A stretch of DNA of 64,000 bases from Bacillota bacterium (GTDB lineage: Bacteria; Bacillota; Clostridia; Acetivibrionales; DSM-1351): the NCBI GenBank assembly GCA_023412275.1, contig JAEYNY010000009.1, forward strand, positions 1 through 64,000. Reading direction: 5' to 3'. A model generated the notes under the pieces. The model made no database searches, had not been told where the DNA came from, and worked only from the letters and a program-made list of their open reading frames with translations. Position numbers and translations under genes: made by a program. Shown here piece by piece: positions 38,682-48,440 of the stretch (position 1 is its first letter; each line of letters starts with the position of its first letter).

Positions 38682-40400
38682 TTAGCCCACATTTTCAACA
38701 TATCTTTTGATTTTTTTAGTAGTTGTTTTTACAAACTCCTCTTCACGAATTGTAAAGTCTTTGATACGCTTATAAAGTGGCATCTGTTTATTTATTTCTT
38801 TTATTTCGGTATGTAGGATTTTGCGTATTTCATCGTTTGAAACAATATTAATACCAAGTTTATCCTTTATTTCATCAATGTCGGGTAAAATCTGTGCATT
38901 AACTTCGGTTTCACCGGTTTCTTCATCAAATCTACCCCAAACAAGGCTTTCCCTAACAAACGGACATTTTGCAAGATATGCTTCAACTTCCTCAGGGAAT
39001 ATATTCTTACCGTTCTTTGTGACAATGACATTTTTCTTTCTGCCTGTAATATATATGTAGCCTTCGTCATCAATATATCCTAAGTCGCCGGTGTATAACC
39101 GACCATCTTTTAAAATATTTCTGGTTGCTGTAGGGTTTTGGTAATAACCCAACATTACACTATCGCCAGATATAACAAATTCTCCAATGCCGTCCTCACC
39201 CACATTTTCGAGCTGTACATCTACTCCAGCAAGAGGCTTTCCAGCGGAATCATGTCTGAAACCCCGGTCGTTGTTTACTGCGACTATAGGTGAAAACTCA
39301 GTGAGCCCGTAGCCTTGGACAATCCTTATGCCCATAGCACATAAGTCATTTGAAACATCCGGATTTACAGCAGCTGCACCGGAAATAACCAGTCTTACTC
39401 TGCCCCCGAAGGTGTTTAAAACTTGTTTGAATAATTTTTTTCGTATATCTATTTTTAAGAAATTATATAAAAAGCTGCTTATTTCAATTGCAGTATTAAA
39501 CTTTAACTTTCCAAAACGGGTTTTTGAAGCCTGCTTTACAATTTTCTTGTGCATGTTTTCAAGTATCAAAGGAACCAACATAAGGATTGATGGTTTTGTC
39601 TCCTGCAAGTTTTGAACTATATATTTTAGTCCCTCATTAAATGACATACAACATCCGCTGTACATCATTACCAAAAAACCTGCCGTACATTCATATGTGT
39701 GATGTAGTGGCAAAATAGAAAGAACACTGTCGGTCTCGTCTATGTAGAGCATTGATACAACAGCTCTTACGTTGGAGGCAATGTTCTTGCTTGAAAGCAT
39801 AACCCCTTTAGCTAAATCAGTTGTACCAGATGTAAAAATAAGGGCACACATAGCATCGGGATCTATATCTGCATCCAGATAACTTCTGTCGCCTTGATTT
39901 ATTAAATCTTTACCCTTTTCAATCAAACATGAATAGGATAAAAACCCGTCAGATACTTCTTCTTTTTGATCAATGTCTATGTAATATTCAACCCCGGAAT
40001 TTTGGGATAATTTCAACATTTCTCTGCGGTATTTTGATGAAAAAACAACTGCACTGACTCCCGCACGAGAAATAAGGTTTTCAACCTCATTAAAAGGAAG
40101 CTCTTTGTCTAAAGGGACTACAACACCAACTCCGCCTGTTATTGTCAAGTATGAGGTGCACCATTGTGCACTGTTCTGAGACAAAATAGCTATTTTTTTG
40201 TCCTTTAAACCTAAACTTATCAATGCCGTACCAAAAGCATCAATGTCGCTTTTGAGTTCAGTATATGTTTTTCCGTAGTATTCACCATTTTTGTCTTTAA
40301 TGTAAAATGCGTTTCTATCTCCGAATAATTTTGCGCTTTGAACCATAAGATCTTTAAGATCAGTGATTTTCCTAGTTTGGTAAATCGGTTCGGTTCTCAT
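38682..40400 (-). CDS. AMP-binding long-chain acyl-CoA ligase-like protein
   Basis: A 572-residue ANL-superfamily enzyme that would adenylate a fatty or other carboxylic acid and usually transfer it to CoA. The ATP-binding loop is ALIFTSGTTDLAKGVMLS; the A5-like segment is QGYGLTEFSPIVAVN and the YTGDLGYIDDEGY/GRKKNVIVTKNGKNIFPEE block is complete, with a final TTTKKIKRY holding the catalytic Lys. No signal peptide or membrane helix. It has the size of bacterial FadD or long-chain ligases. It stands alone between a terminator and dacF; a clear substrate cannot be read from the sequence. Confidence 0.9.
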   Translation of the reverse strand: MRTEPIYQTRKITDLKDLMVQSAKLFGDRNAFYIKDKNGEYYGKTYTELKSDIDAFGTALISLGLKDKKIAILSQNSAQWCTSYLTITGGVGVVVPLDKELPFNEVENLISRAGVSAVVFSSKYRREMLKLSQNSGVEYYIDIDQKEEVSDGFLSYSCLIEKGKDLINQGDRSYLDADIDPDAMCALIFTSGTTDLAKGVMLSSKNIASNVRAVVSMLYIDETDSVLSILPLHHTYECTAGFLVMMYSGCCMSFNEGLKYIVQNLQETKPSILMLVPLILENMHKKIVKQASKTRFGKLKFNTAIEISSFLYNFLKIDIRKKLFKQVLNTFGGRVRLVISGAAAVNPDVSNDLCAMGIRIVQGYGLTEFSPIVAVNNDRGFRHDSAGKPLAGVDVQLENVGEDGIGEFVISGDSVMLGYYQNPTATRNILKDGRLYTGDLGYIDDEGYIYITGRKKNVIVTKNGKNIFPEEVEAYLAKCPFVRESLVWGRFDEETGETEVNAQILPDIDEIKDKLGINIVSNDEIRKILHTEIKEINKQMPLYKRIKDFTIREEEFVKTTTKKIKRYVENVG

Positions 40401-40532
40401 TGACTACACTCCTTTTAAAAAAGCCAAAAGTATTTTTTCAGTTATTTACTGCATATAAACATATACTATAATATAAGTATATTTAAATTAAATCAATATA
40501 TGAGGTAAATAAAAACATAAAAAGTCGGATTA

Positions 40533-41855
40533 TTAATTGAAGTTTCTTAATTTGTATTTCCTTTTTCTGGATATTTTTCTTAATACAAATCTCAAAATTA
40601 AAAAGCAAATTACTACAGCTACTCCAATTACAATGTATTTAAAGAGGTTATTGCTTGTTACATCCTTTACATAGTCTTTGGATTTGGATTTCAGTGTTTG
40701 TTCAACAGTTCTTGATGAAACTATATCTACTTTTCCCAACGATACGCCTTCTCTTGTGTATTCAATGCTTCCAAGAACCGTGCCTTTTTTTATAGGAGCT
40801 TTTACATCCTGCCTGACATTAATTTTTTTATCAAGCTGCCATTGGTTTTTATCATTAGGTAAAAGTGCCTCAATTGCACCATTGGTTATAAGATCAACCT
40901 TATCCCCATTTGCGGCATCCTTTACTGAGATTTCCTGAATCATTGTGGAACGGTCAATAATCATTTGCCTGGAATAGTTTTCGTAGCCTGCCTTTAAAAG
41001 GGTTTTTGTAAAATCAAAAACACTTCTATTGGGTTTATTATTTACACCCATGATAACAGAAATCAATTCAAGACCATCCTTATTTACAGCACTGGAAATA
41101 AAATTTGCACCTGCTCGGGAAGTTGAACCGGTTTTTAAACCTGTTATGGTAAACTGATTTCTGTCGTCACCGGTTTCAGGGCCGTACTTAAAGGATTGCC
41201 CCAATAATTTATTTGTAGTGTTAAGTACATTCCAAGTTTTATGTTTATTTGTGGCAGGCAGCATATTAAGCTGCTTCTGACCTACAATTTCACGAAATAA
41301 AGGATATTTTAAGCATTCTTTTGCTATGAGCGCCAAATCTCTTGCAGAGGAAAAGTGCTCGGCATCTTTTTCATATTCATCAATTCCGCAGGGATTTGTA
41401 AAAGTCGTATTTTTTGCTCCCGCATCTGAAGCAACCTTATTCATTTCAGCTATAAACTTAGTTCTATCATTATAAAGGTTTTCGGATATTATATTAGCAG
41501 TTTCATTTGCGGAAACTATCAAAAGAGCGTGAAGCAGATTATTTAACGACATCTGTTCTCCTGGCATGATACCTATATTCATGCCACCTACGCCTATGTC
41601 GGTAACTGCTTCATTACTGGCGGTCATTACCTGATCCATGTTTCCTTCCTTAAGAGCTACTAATGCAGTTGCTATTTTCGTAGTGCTGGCAGGACGCCAT
41701 TTCAGATCGGGCTTATATTCGTACAAAACACTTCCTGTTTTTGCATCCATTAGTATGTATGAAGCAGCATCAATGTCGAGAGTTGCACAAAATGCAGGTG
41801 AGACTTGAAATAGTAATATTATTGATATAATTAATGTTGCCAGTACTTTCTTCAT
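40533..41855 (-). CDS. D-alanyl-D-alanine carboxypeptidase (DacF-like, PBP5 family)
   Basis: Removes the terminal D-Ala from peptidoglycan stems. The 440 residues have a signal peptide (about 1-23), the SxxK motif in WRPASTTKIATALVAL, SxN as VSANETANII and KTG in GLKTGSTSRAG. A PBP5-like C-terminal beta domain (about 285-385) and a C-terminal membrane helix (IVIGVAVVICFLILRFVL) followed by basic residues end the chain. All catalytic motifs are present. In sporulating relatives DacF acts during cortex synthesis, but a vegetative role is equally possible. AGGAGG lies before the ATG. Confidence 0.93.
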   Translation of the reverse strand: MKKVLATLIISIILLFQVSPAFCATLDIDAASYILMDAKTGSVLYEYKPDLKWRPASTTKIATALVALKEGNMDQVMTASNEAVTDIGVGGMNIGIMPGEQMSLNNLLHALLIVSANETANIISENLYNDRTKFIAEMNKVASDAGAKNTTFTNPCGIDEYEKDAEHFSSARDLALIAKECLKYPLFREIVGQKQLNMLPATNKHKTWNVLNTTNKLLGQSFKYGPETGDDRNQFTITGLKTGSTSRAGANFISSAVNKDGLELISVIMGVNNKPNRSVFDFTKTLLKAGYENYSRQMIIDRSTMIQEISVKDAANGDKVDLITNGAIEALLPNDKNQWQLDKKINVRQDVKAPIKKGTVLGSIEYTREGVSLGKVDIVSSRTVEQTLKSKSKDYVKDVTSNNLFKYIVIGVAVVICFLILRFVLRKISRKRKYKLRNFN

Positions 41856-42151
41856 AACTCCTCCTGTGAATAAGTAAATATATTATAAGTATAAAGCAAG
41901 AATTCACTTTTTTAAACTTTTTTATTGAGATTTGTTTAAATAATATGGTAAAATACTAAAATATGTAATATAATAGTTAAGAAACAATTCTATATTTTCT
42001 TTATTTCTTTCCATAGTATAAATTATAAAGCTGAATTATCAAAGTATTATTGGTTGGCAGAGGTGGAAATAAATTTATAATTTCAACCGTTTTTTCTATT
42101 TTTTCCAGAAATCTTTTATTTTTTAAAACTTAACATAATAGGAGGTATGCT

Positions 42152-42904
42152 ATGGAGATATCTGTTTTTGGCAAAAAGATATTTTTAAGTAAAATTTATG
42201 TAGTGTGTATTATCGCAGTTCTGGTACTAGGTGCTGGTATTCTGGGTTTCATTCTAAAGCAGGTTTATCATCCACTTGAAACACCAATGGTTGAAGAAAA
42301 AAACACCCCAATCATATCAAAGGAGGTGGAACCTTCGAAAGAACAAACCCAGGAGGATAAAGTCCCTGATATTAAAGTCTATGTTACAGGTTGTGTTAAC
42401 AAACCGGGCGTAGTAACAATTAAAAAGGGTCAGATTATTGAAGATGCCATAAAAAATGCCGGTGGTGCTACAAAGCAAGCTGATCTTGATAATATAAACT
42501 TGGCGTACCCATTAAATGAAAATACAATGATAAGAATCAAAGCTAAGGGAACGGCAAAAGCAGCCAGTGCAGGTAAAACAGGTAATCAATCTCAAGCAGT
42601 AAAAGCTGCTGGCGGACAAACATTAAACAGTGGTGTTGATATTATAAATGACAGCTTGGGAGCTGATGTGGGTGAGAAAGAGAGTAATTCATCAGATGGC
42701 TCGAAAACTAAACTTCTGAATATTAATAAAGCATCTCAGGCAGAGCTTGAAGAGCTTCCCAATGTAGGCCCGTCAACTGCAAAAGCTATTATTGAATACA
42801 GGGAACAAAATGGTGGTTTTACAAAACTAACTGACATTATGAAAATAACAGGAATTAAACAAAAAACATTTGATAAAATAAAAAACTACATATGCGTTGA
42901 TTGA
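42152..42904 (+). CDS. comEA: ComEA-like helix-hairpin-helix DNA-binding protein
   Basis: A 250-residue membrane-anchored protein. A transmembrane helix (about 14-36, KIYVVCIIAVLVLGAGILGF) is followed by a linker, an SLBB domain (about 69-125, DIKVYVTGCVNKPGVVTIKK), a low-complexity spacer and a C-terminal helix-hairpin-helix (from about 190, LLNINKASQAELEELPNVGP) of the ComEA type that binds incoming DNA in natural transformation. GGAGG lies about 6 bases before the ATG. The 296-base gap upstream (41856-42151) holds an AT-rich TTGAGA / TAAAAT promoter-like pair near 41926-41955 and nothing else recognised. No comEC or comFA is near. Confidence 0.9.
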   Translation: MEISVFGKKIFLSKIYVVCIIAVLVLGAGILGFILKQVYHPLETPMVEEKNTPIISKEVEPSKEQTQEDKVPDIKVYVTGCVNKPGVVTIKKGQIIEDAIKNAGGATKQADLDNINLAYPLNENTMIRIKAKGTAKAASAGKTGNQSQAVKAAGGQTLNSGVDIINDSLGADVGEKESNSSDGSKTKLLNINKASQAELEELPNVGPSTAKAIIEYREQNGGFTKLTDIMKITGIKQKTFDKIKNYICVD

Positions 42905-42925
42905 TTTTATAGAAATACAAAACAA

Positions 42926-42955
42926 GAAACCGGCCATTTTCAGCCGGTTCGAAAT
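42926..42955 (+). terminator. Terminator after comEA
   Basis: AACCGGC and GCCGGTT form a 7-bp stem with an 8-base loop; the T tail is weak (CGAAATAATTT). Confidence 0.6.
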
Positions 42956-43081
42956 AATTTAAAGGAGGAAAATATAATTTAATCCATGCACTTATTATAT
43001 TATTATACTTAGCTATTTCAAATAGTATTAATATACGATTTTCTTACAATAAAAAACCAAAATGATATGCAATATTAACAA

Positions 43082-43231
43082 TTACTTGACATATAACGGC
43101 ATAATAAACACTAAAAAAGATATATAAACTAAAAGTACCGATAATGCCGGCAGTACGAACCCTAAAAGTAATAGTTTAAAATATTTCTTCCTTCTGTCTC
43201 TTTTATAACGTATAACCCTTTTGTTTCTCAA
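43082..43231 (-). CDS. Small basic membrane protein (49 aa)
   Basis: A small gene starting at TTG 43231, supported by AGGAGG 6 bases upstream. The N-terminal half is strongly basic (RNKRVIRYKRDRRKKYFK) and the second half is one hydrophobic helix (LLLLGFVLPALSVLLVY). No family is recognised. The open frame continues to 43273 but the SD lies inside it. Small single-pass proteins of this kind are often missed. The 150 bases after it and the region up to 43380 hold no other gene. Confidence 0.6.
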   Translation of the reverse strand: MRNKRVIRYKRDRRKKYFKLLLLGFVLPALSVLLVYISFLVFIMPLYVK

Positions 43232-43394
43232 ACTCGTCCTCCTGTTTTTTATAATATGTAAAATAATACTCAATAGCTATATTATTTACAAATAATATCA
43301 AAATTAACATCAAATTCAAACAATTTATGAAGTATTGACATATAAAAACAGTAAGGAATATAATAATAAGAAGATAATTTTAATATTGTCAAAG

Positions 43395-43600
43395 GCATTG
43401 ACGAGAAGAGTAAGTATATGCTGGGGTTTCAGAGATTGGATATTATTAGCTGAAAGTATCCAAACCTTCACTATACCGAAGACCACCTCCGAGCTGTATC
43501 GGTGATAACGTTATAATCAGCGTATTTTTACGCACAGAGCACAAAGTAGGGTGGAACCGCGAGATAACTCTCGTCCTTATATGAGGACGGGAGTTTTTTA
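43395..43600 (+). promoter_or_regulatory. T-box riboswitch of thrS (tRNA-Thr sensing)
   Basis: A T-box leader. The conserved AGGGTGGAACCGCG lies at 43548-43561. A terminator stem (AACTCTCGTCCT / AGGACGGGAGTT, 43566-43595) is followed by TTTTTTA. Stem I carries GTAAGTATA-type S-turn sequence near 43410 and the specifier region GAAGACCACC (43478-43487), where ACC (Thr) at 43482-43484 fits the downstream gene. Uncharged tRNA-Thr should favour the antiterminator and switch on thrS. Confidence 0.92.
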
Positions 43601-43637
43601 TGTCTTAAAAACTATTGTTAAAAGGAGGTTTTTGTAC

Positions 43638-45575
43638 ATGATAAAGATAACATTGAAAGACGGTATTATAAAAGAATATCAGGAGGGTGTTACAGTCCGT
43701 GAAGTTGCTGAAAGCATCAGTGCAGGACTTGCAAGGGTGGCTCTTGCAGGAGAGGTTGACGGAAGGGTAAAAGAACTTGATTTTAAACTTCAGAGTGATT
43801 GCAGGTTAAACCTTTTAACTTTCTCAGATGAAGGAGGAAGACTTGCATACAGACACACTGCATCACATGTTCTTGCACAAGCTGTTAAAAGGTTGTTTCC
43901 GAATATTAAGCTCGCAATAGGACCGGCTATAGAAAACGGCTTCTATTATGATTTTGATACTGAAAAGAACTTTGCACCCGAGGATTTGGCAAAGCTTGAA
44001 AAGGAAATGGAAAAAATAATAAAGGAAGATATTCCTTTAGAAAGATTTACATTGCCAAGGGAAGAGGCAATAAAATTTATGGAAGACAAGGGTGAACCCT
44101 ACAAGGTTGAGCTGATAAAAGATTTACCTGAAGGCGAGGAAATATCTTTCTATAAACAAGGGGACTTTGTTGACCTTTGTGCCGGCCCTCATCTTATGTC
44201 GACTGGAAAGCTCAAGGCTGTAAAACTTATGAGTGCTGCAGGTGCATACTGGAGAGGTAATGAGAAAAACAAGATGCTCCAGAGAATTTATGGTACAGCC
44301 TTTCCTAAAAAGAGTGAATTGGAAGAATATGTAACAAAACTTGAAGAGGCAAAGAAAAGAGACCATAACAAACTGGGCAGAGAACTTGAACTGTTTACAA
44401 CTGTTGAAGAAGTAGGACAGGGTCTTCCTTTACTTATGCCAAAAGGGGCTAGAATTATTCAGACCTTGCAAAGATTTGTAGAGGATGAAGAAGAGAGAAG
44501 AGGCTATGTGCTGACAAAGACTCCATTTATGGCAAAGAGTGACTTATATAAGCTATCAGGACACTGGCAGCACTATAAGGACGGAATGTTCCTGTTGGGA
44601 GATGAAGATAAGGACGAGGAAGTAATGGCATTAAGGCCTATGACCTGTCCGTTCCAGTTTATGATATACAACACAAAGCTTCACAGCTACCGTGATTTGC
44701 CTATAAGATACGGTGAAACTTCTACCTTGTTCAGAAACGAGGCATCAGGAGAAATGCACGGCCTCATACGTGTTCGTCAGTTTACAATTTCAGAGGGACA
44801 TTTGGTTTGTACTCCGGAACAGCTTGAAGATGAGTTCAAGGGAGTAGTTGACTTGATTAAATTTATGATGGAAACTTTAGGAATTCAGGAGGATGTAACC
44901 TACAGATTCTCAAAATGGGATCCTAAGAACAAGGAAAAGTATATCGGTAACGAAGAAGACTGGGAAAATGTTCAAGGCCAGATGCGAACTATTTTGGATC
45001 ACTTGAATATAGATTATAAGGAAGCAGAAGGCGAAGCAGCTTTCTACGGACCAAAACTTGATATACAGTGCAAGAATGTTCACGGGAAGGAAGACACTAT
45101 TATTACAGTACAGGTTGACTTTGCTCTTGCCGAAAGACTTAGCATGGTTTACGTTGATAAAAACAATGAAAAGAAGCATCCATATATAATTCACAGAACA
45201 TCAATAGGCTGTTATGAAAGAACACTTGCAATGCTTATTGAAAAATATGCAGGAGCATTCCCAACCTGGTTATGTCCTGTTCAGACAAAAATTCTTCCTT
45301 TGGTTGACAAGCATCATGACTTTGCACAGAAGGTTGCACAGATGCTCAGAGACAAGGGCGTAAAGGTTGAAGTTGACATAAGAAATGAGAAGATTGGCTA
45401 TAAGATTCGAGAAGCTCAGATGGAAAAAATACCTTACATGCTTGTAATAGGTGATAAGGAGATGGAAAACAATGCTGTTTCGGTACGTTCCAGAAAAGAC
45501 GGAGATCTCGGAGCAATGTCTGCAGAACAATTTGTTGACAAGATAGTTGAAGAAATCAGAACCCGTGCAAAATAA
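43638..45575 (+). CDS. thrS: Threonine--tRNA ligase
   Basis: Charges tRNA-Thr. The 645 residues have an N-terminal TGS domain (1-62), an editing domain with RHTASHVLAQAVKRLFP and LCAGPHL, the class II catalytic core with motif 2 (FRNEASGEMHGLIRVRQF) and motif 3 (IIHRTSIGCYERTLAML), and a C-terminal anticodon-binding domain (about 540-640). ATG at 43638 has AAGGAGG about 11 bases upstream and begins MIKITLKDG; the frame opens earlier inside the T-box, which is not coding. Controlled by the T-box. Confidence 0.97.
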   Translation: MIKITLKDGIIKEYQEGVTVREVAESISAGLARVALAGEVDGRVKELDFKLQSDCRLNLLTFSDEGGRLAYRHTASHVLAQAVKRLFPNIKLAIGPAIENGFYYDFDTEKNFAPEDLAKLEKEMEKIIKEDIPLERFTLPREEAIKFMEDKGEPYKVELIKDLPEGEEISFYKQGDFVDLCAGPHLMSTGKLKAVKLMSAAGAYWRGNEKNKMLQRIYGTAFPKKSELEEYVTKLEEAKKRDHNKLGRELELFTTVEEVGQGLPLLMPKGARIIQTLQRFVEDEEERRGYVLTKTPFMAKSDLYKLSGHWQHYKDGMFLLGDEDKDEEVMALRPMTCPFQFMIYNTKLHSYRDLPIRYGETSTLFRNEASGEMHGLIRVRQFTISEGHLVCTPEQLEDEFKGVVDLIKFMMETLGIQEDVTYRFSKWDPKNKEKYIGNEEDWENVQGQMRTILDHLNIDYKEAEGEAAFYGPKLDIQCKNVHGKEDTIITVQVDFALAERLSMVYVDKNNEKKHPYIIHRTSIGCYERTLAMLIEKYAGAFPTWLCPVQTKILPLVDKHHDFAQKVAQMLRDKGVKVEVDIRNEKIGYKIREAQMEKIPYMLVIGDKEMENNAVSVRSRKDGDLGAMSAEQFVDKIVEEIRTRAK

Positions 45576-45674
45576 TATTTACTTTTATAATGGATAACTG
45601 GAATAAATATAGATTTTACGCCGGTTTGGTCCAGAGTTTAGATATAATTAAATAGCTTGTCCTAAAGATATTCA

Positions 45675-45722
45675 AAAACAAGGTATGAGTACCATTTACA
45701 GATATTCATACCTTGTTTTATT
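45675..45722 (+). terminator. Bidirectional terminator after thrS
   Basis: AAAACAAGGTATGA and TCATACCTTGTTTT form a 14-bp stem. It ends both thrS and the converging gene at 45725. Confidence 0.9.
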
Positions 45723-45724
45723 AT

Positions 45725-46309
45725 TTACCTTGGGTTAAGTCTGAGTTCCATCCAGTCAAATGCTATCCAATCACTAGGGCCGGCAGTTGAAGTATTTACA
45801 ATGGTAACCCTGTTGTTTCTTCTTAAATTAGGTACATTAAAGGTTAAGTCTCTCCAGTTGTCAAACATTCCTCCGGCAGGTACACCATGCTGTAGAGGCA
45901 CGGGGCCGTTATGGACAACAGATCCGTTTATTGTAATTCTTGCAGAGTAACGGTTTACAGGTACATTTGAATGGTCATCAAGAACCGACCTTATAACAAT
46001 TTGTGCTCTTTGGTTTCCCGGTACAATTAAAAAAGCAGGAGAGTCAAAAGTCCATGTTCCCTGAGTTCCCGTATAAAGTATATCTGCATTTCTGCTTGGA
46101 TTTCCATAGTTTGGGTAGCCTGTCAACTGTTTGAATAATACAATATTTGTAGTAACCGGGTTATTGCTTAAAACCGGTGCATTGGGTTGCCGTAGGGTGT
46201 AATCATCTGTATACTGATAAGCATCATATTGAGGTTGTGCAGGGTAATACGGCTGTTCCTGCATATCTGTTGGCTGCTGGCTCACGAAAGGATATCTGAT
46301 ATAATACAT
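45725..46309 (-). CDS. Tyr/Pro/Gln-rich protein with beta-sandwich domain (hypothetical)
   Basis: A 194-residue protein. The first 50 residues are rich in Tyr, Pro, Gln and Asp (PYYPAQPQYDAYQYTDDYTL), without a signal peptide. From about 55 a beta-rich domain follows with GTWTFDSPAFLIVPGNQR, YSARITINGSVVHNGPVPL and WIAFDWMELRLNP, a lectin or carbohydrate-binding-like jelly-roll pattern. The low-complexity head and lack of a signal peptide resemble spore coat or exosporium proteins, but nothing proves that. GGAGG precedes the ATG on the minus strand. Confidence 0.6.
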   Translation of the reverse strand: MYYIRYPFVSQQPTDMQEQPYYPAQPQYDAYQYTDDYTLRQPNAPVLSNNPVTTNIVLFKQLTGYPNYGNPSRNADILYTGTQGTWTFDSPAFLIVPGNQRAQIVIRSVLDDHSNVPVNRYSARITINGSVVHNGPVPLQHGVPAGGMFDNWRDLTFNVPNLRRNNRVTIVNTSTAGPSDWIAFDWMELRLNPR

Positions 46310-46517
46310 AAATCCTCCTCCTATAACATTATATTTACATAATATTCATAAAACTATGTTTATGTTACCTAGGTTTGTATAAGGATACATTTGAATTTGG
46401 TGGGGTCAAAACTTACTATATTTTTGAAATTTTTTTGTGGAACTAATTACACTAGTCAAGTAAAGTTAAAGTTGATAATATAATCTTGCAGGGCCAATTT
46501 ATAATAAGAGGTGACAT

Positions 46518-48302
46518 ATGCAAAAAAGAATAACAGGTAATTTACTTAAAACAGTAACTGCAATTTTGATTGCAGGGAACATGGTTTTTGGCTCAGGTAC
46601 TGTTCAGGCAGCTGGGGTAAGTGATATGAACAAAAGTTCAACATATGCCAGAGAAGCCATTCAGTGGATGGCAAACAATAACATAATTAGCGGAGATAAG
46701 CAAGGAAACTTTAATCCACGTCAAAGTATAACAAGGGCTGAACTTATAACTCTACTGGTAAAGGCTCTTGATATTGATACTTCAAACCTCCCTTCAACAG
46801 CTACTTTTGCGGATGTACCTACAAACCATTGGGCCTTCAAATATGTTGAAGCTGCCAACAGGGCGGGTATAACCAGTGGTACAGGAAGCGGTAAATTCGG
46901 AATTAGCAGCCTGACTACTAGAGAACAGGTTACAACAATGCTTTTAAACTATCTTTCAGTATCAAAGGAAGCTGTTGTTGCAGAGCAGGGTTTGGATGAC
47001 CTGTTAAAATTCAAAGATGCCGGAAAGATGTCTGATTGGGCAAAGGCATCAATCAAATTTGCTGTTTCAAATAATATTATGAGCGGAGTTAGTTCTGATT
47101 CATTTTCTCCATCAGGAAAAGCGACAAAAGAACAGATAGCTGTTATATTATATAAGTTTTTAAATTCAAAGGAAAGCATTGAGCAAAATGCAGCATCACT
47201 AAAGAAAGTTGTTGTTACTTACAATGATGACTTAATTAAACTTCAAGCACCTTCTAAGGTTATTGAAAATGACATAATGATTCCGGTTGAGGTTTTTTCA
47301 AAAACAGGGGCAAAGGTTGATTTTGATAGCCAGGCAGGCATAATATCCATTAAAAGTTTGAAGGCTCAGGATAAAAATATCTATATGAATATAGGTAACA
47401 AATCTGCTTATATAAACTACACTGGTAGTGGCAACCCATTTTCAGACACGTCTGCACAGGATAAACTGGTTACCCTAAACAATGCACCCGAGCAAAATGG
47501 TGAAGTAGTTCTTGTTCCAGCAAAGGCAGTAGTTGATGCACTTGGTTTAACAATGGAATGGAACGATAAAATCAACCTGTTAAAAATAAAGGATAGTACT
47601 ATTCCTAAGAATCCACAACTGTACAATGCAATGAAAAGTATGCTGGATTATAAGGGTGAATATAGTACAGAATTAATAATAAATATGAAAGAAAACAGCC
47701 TGGATATGAATATTGGAATGAATATGTCCATAAATGGAGCCATAAACGGAAATAATTCAACATCAAACTCCAAATTCACAATGACACTTAATGGTGAACA
47801 GGAAGATTTAATGAATTATCAAACCATAAATATCGGAGATAAGATATATGTAAAAAATCCGGAAACAGATTCATGGAACGCATACACCAGAAGCCAGGCG
47901 GAAGAAGAAGGTATCCTGTATACTGATTTTGAGACTGATAGAAATGAAATGCTGAGGTTGTTGGATGTTTATGGAAAAATGAACATATCTAATGAGGGAA
48001 AAACAATACTTAATGGAGAGGAAGTTTCAAAGTATCAGGTGAGATTGAACATGGAATTACTTCAGGGATTGTTATCAGCAGATATGCTGGAATATGGCTT
48101 AGGACTTGACGATATATACAAGAATGGCCTTGACACAAAAATGTTTATATATGTTAATTCTCAAGGGCAGCTTGTAAAACAGTCGGTTGTTATTTATGGA
48201 TCTATTAATACGGAAGATTCATCAGGGGAAATTAATATGACAGTTAATAACATGTATACCAATATCGGAAAAGAAATAGAGATTGTAAGTCCCATAAAAT
48301 AA
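46518..48302 (+). CDS. Secreted SLH-domain protein with CuAO_N-like and C-terminal beta domains
   Basis: A 594-residue exported wall-associated protein. Signal peptide (about 1-32), three S-layer-homology domains (about 38-220; KQGNFNPRQSITRAELITLL, FADVPTNHWAFKYVEAANRA, DSFSPSGKATKEQIAVILYK), a copper-amine-oxidase-N-like segment (about 240-350, EVVLVPAKAVVDALGLTMEW) and a beta-rich C-terminal half (375-594; MKENSLDMNIGMNMSI, DTKMFIYVNSQGQLVKQSVV) resembling LolA/LppX-like lipid-binding domains. SLH domains bind pyruvylated secondary cell-wall polymer. GAGGTGA lies 6 bases before the ATG. Confidence 0.85.
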   Translation: MQKRITGNLLKTVTAILIAGNMVFGSGTVQAAGVSDMNKSSTYAREAIQWMANNNIISGDKQGNFNPRQSITRAELITLLVKALDIDTSNLPSTATFADVPTNHWAFKYVEAANRAGITSGTGSGKFGISSLTTREQVTTMLLNYLSVSKEAVVAEQGLDDLLKFKDAGKMSDWAKASIKFAVSNNIMSGVSSDSFSPSGKATKEQIAVILYKFLNSKESIEQNAASLKKVVVTYNDDLIKLQAPSKVIENDIMIPVEVFSKTGAKVDFDSQAGIISIKSLKAQDKNIYMNIGNKSAYINYTGSGNPFSDTSAQDKLVTLNNAPEQNGEVVLVPAKAVVDALGLTMEWNDKINLLKIKDSTIPKNPQLYNAMKSMLDYKGEYSTELIINMKENSLDMNIGMNMSINGAINGNNSTSNSKFTMTLNGEQEDLMNYQTINIGDKIYVKNPETDSWNAYTRSQAEEEGILYTDFETDRNEMLRLLDVYGKMNISNEGKTILNGEEVSKYQVRLNMELLQGLLSADMLEYGLGLDDIYKNGLDTKMFIYVNSQGQLVKQSVVIYGSINTEDSSGEINMTVNNMYTNIGKEIEIVSPIK

Positions 48303-48319
48303 TCCGGAAATACTAAAGG

Positions 48320-48356
48320 AGCAGAAGTCTGAATTTACAGACTCTGCTTTTTTGTT
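48320..48356 (+). terminator. Terminator after the first SLH gene
   Basis: AGCAGAAGTCTG pairs with CAGACTCTGCT (one bulged A) and is followed by TTTTTT. Confidence 0.88.
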
Positions 48357-48440
48357 AAAAATCTCTGGAACTTTTTTCATTCTTTAGAGTCAAATAAATT
48401 AAAGTAGTACAAAATTACTAAACATATGGAGTGAAAAAAC

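Noticed and set aside
43551..43637. N-terminal extension of the thrS frame
   Set aside because: This stretch is the T-box antiterminator/terminator region. The true start is ATG at 43638 with AAGGAGG upstream.
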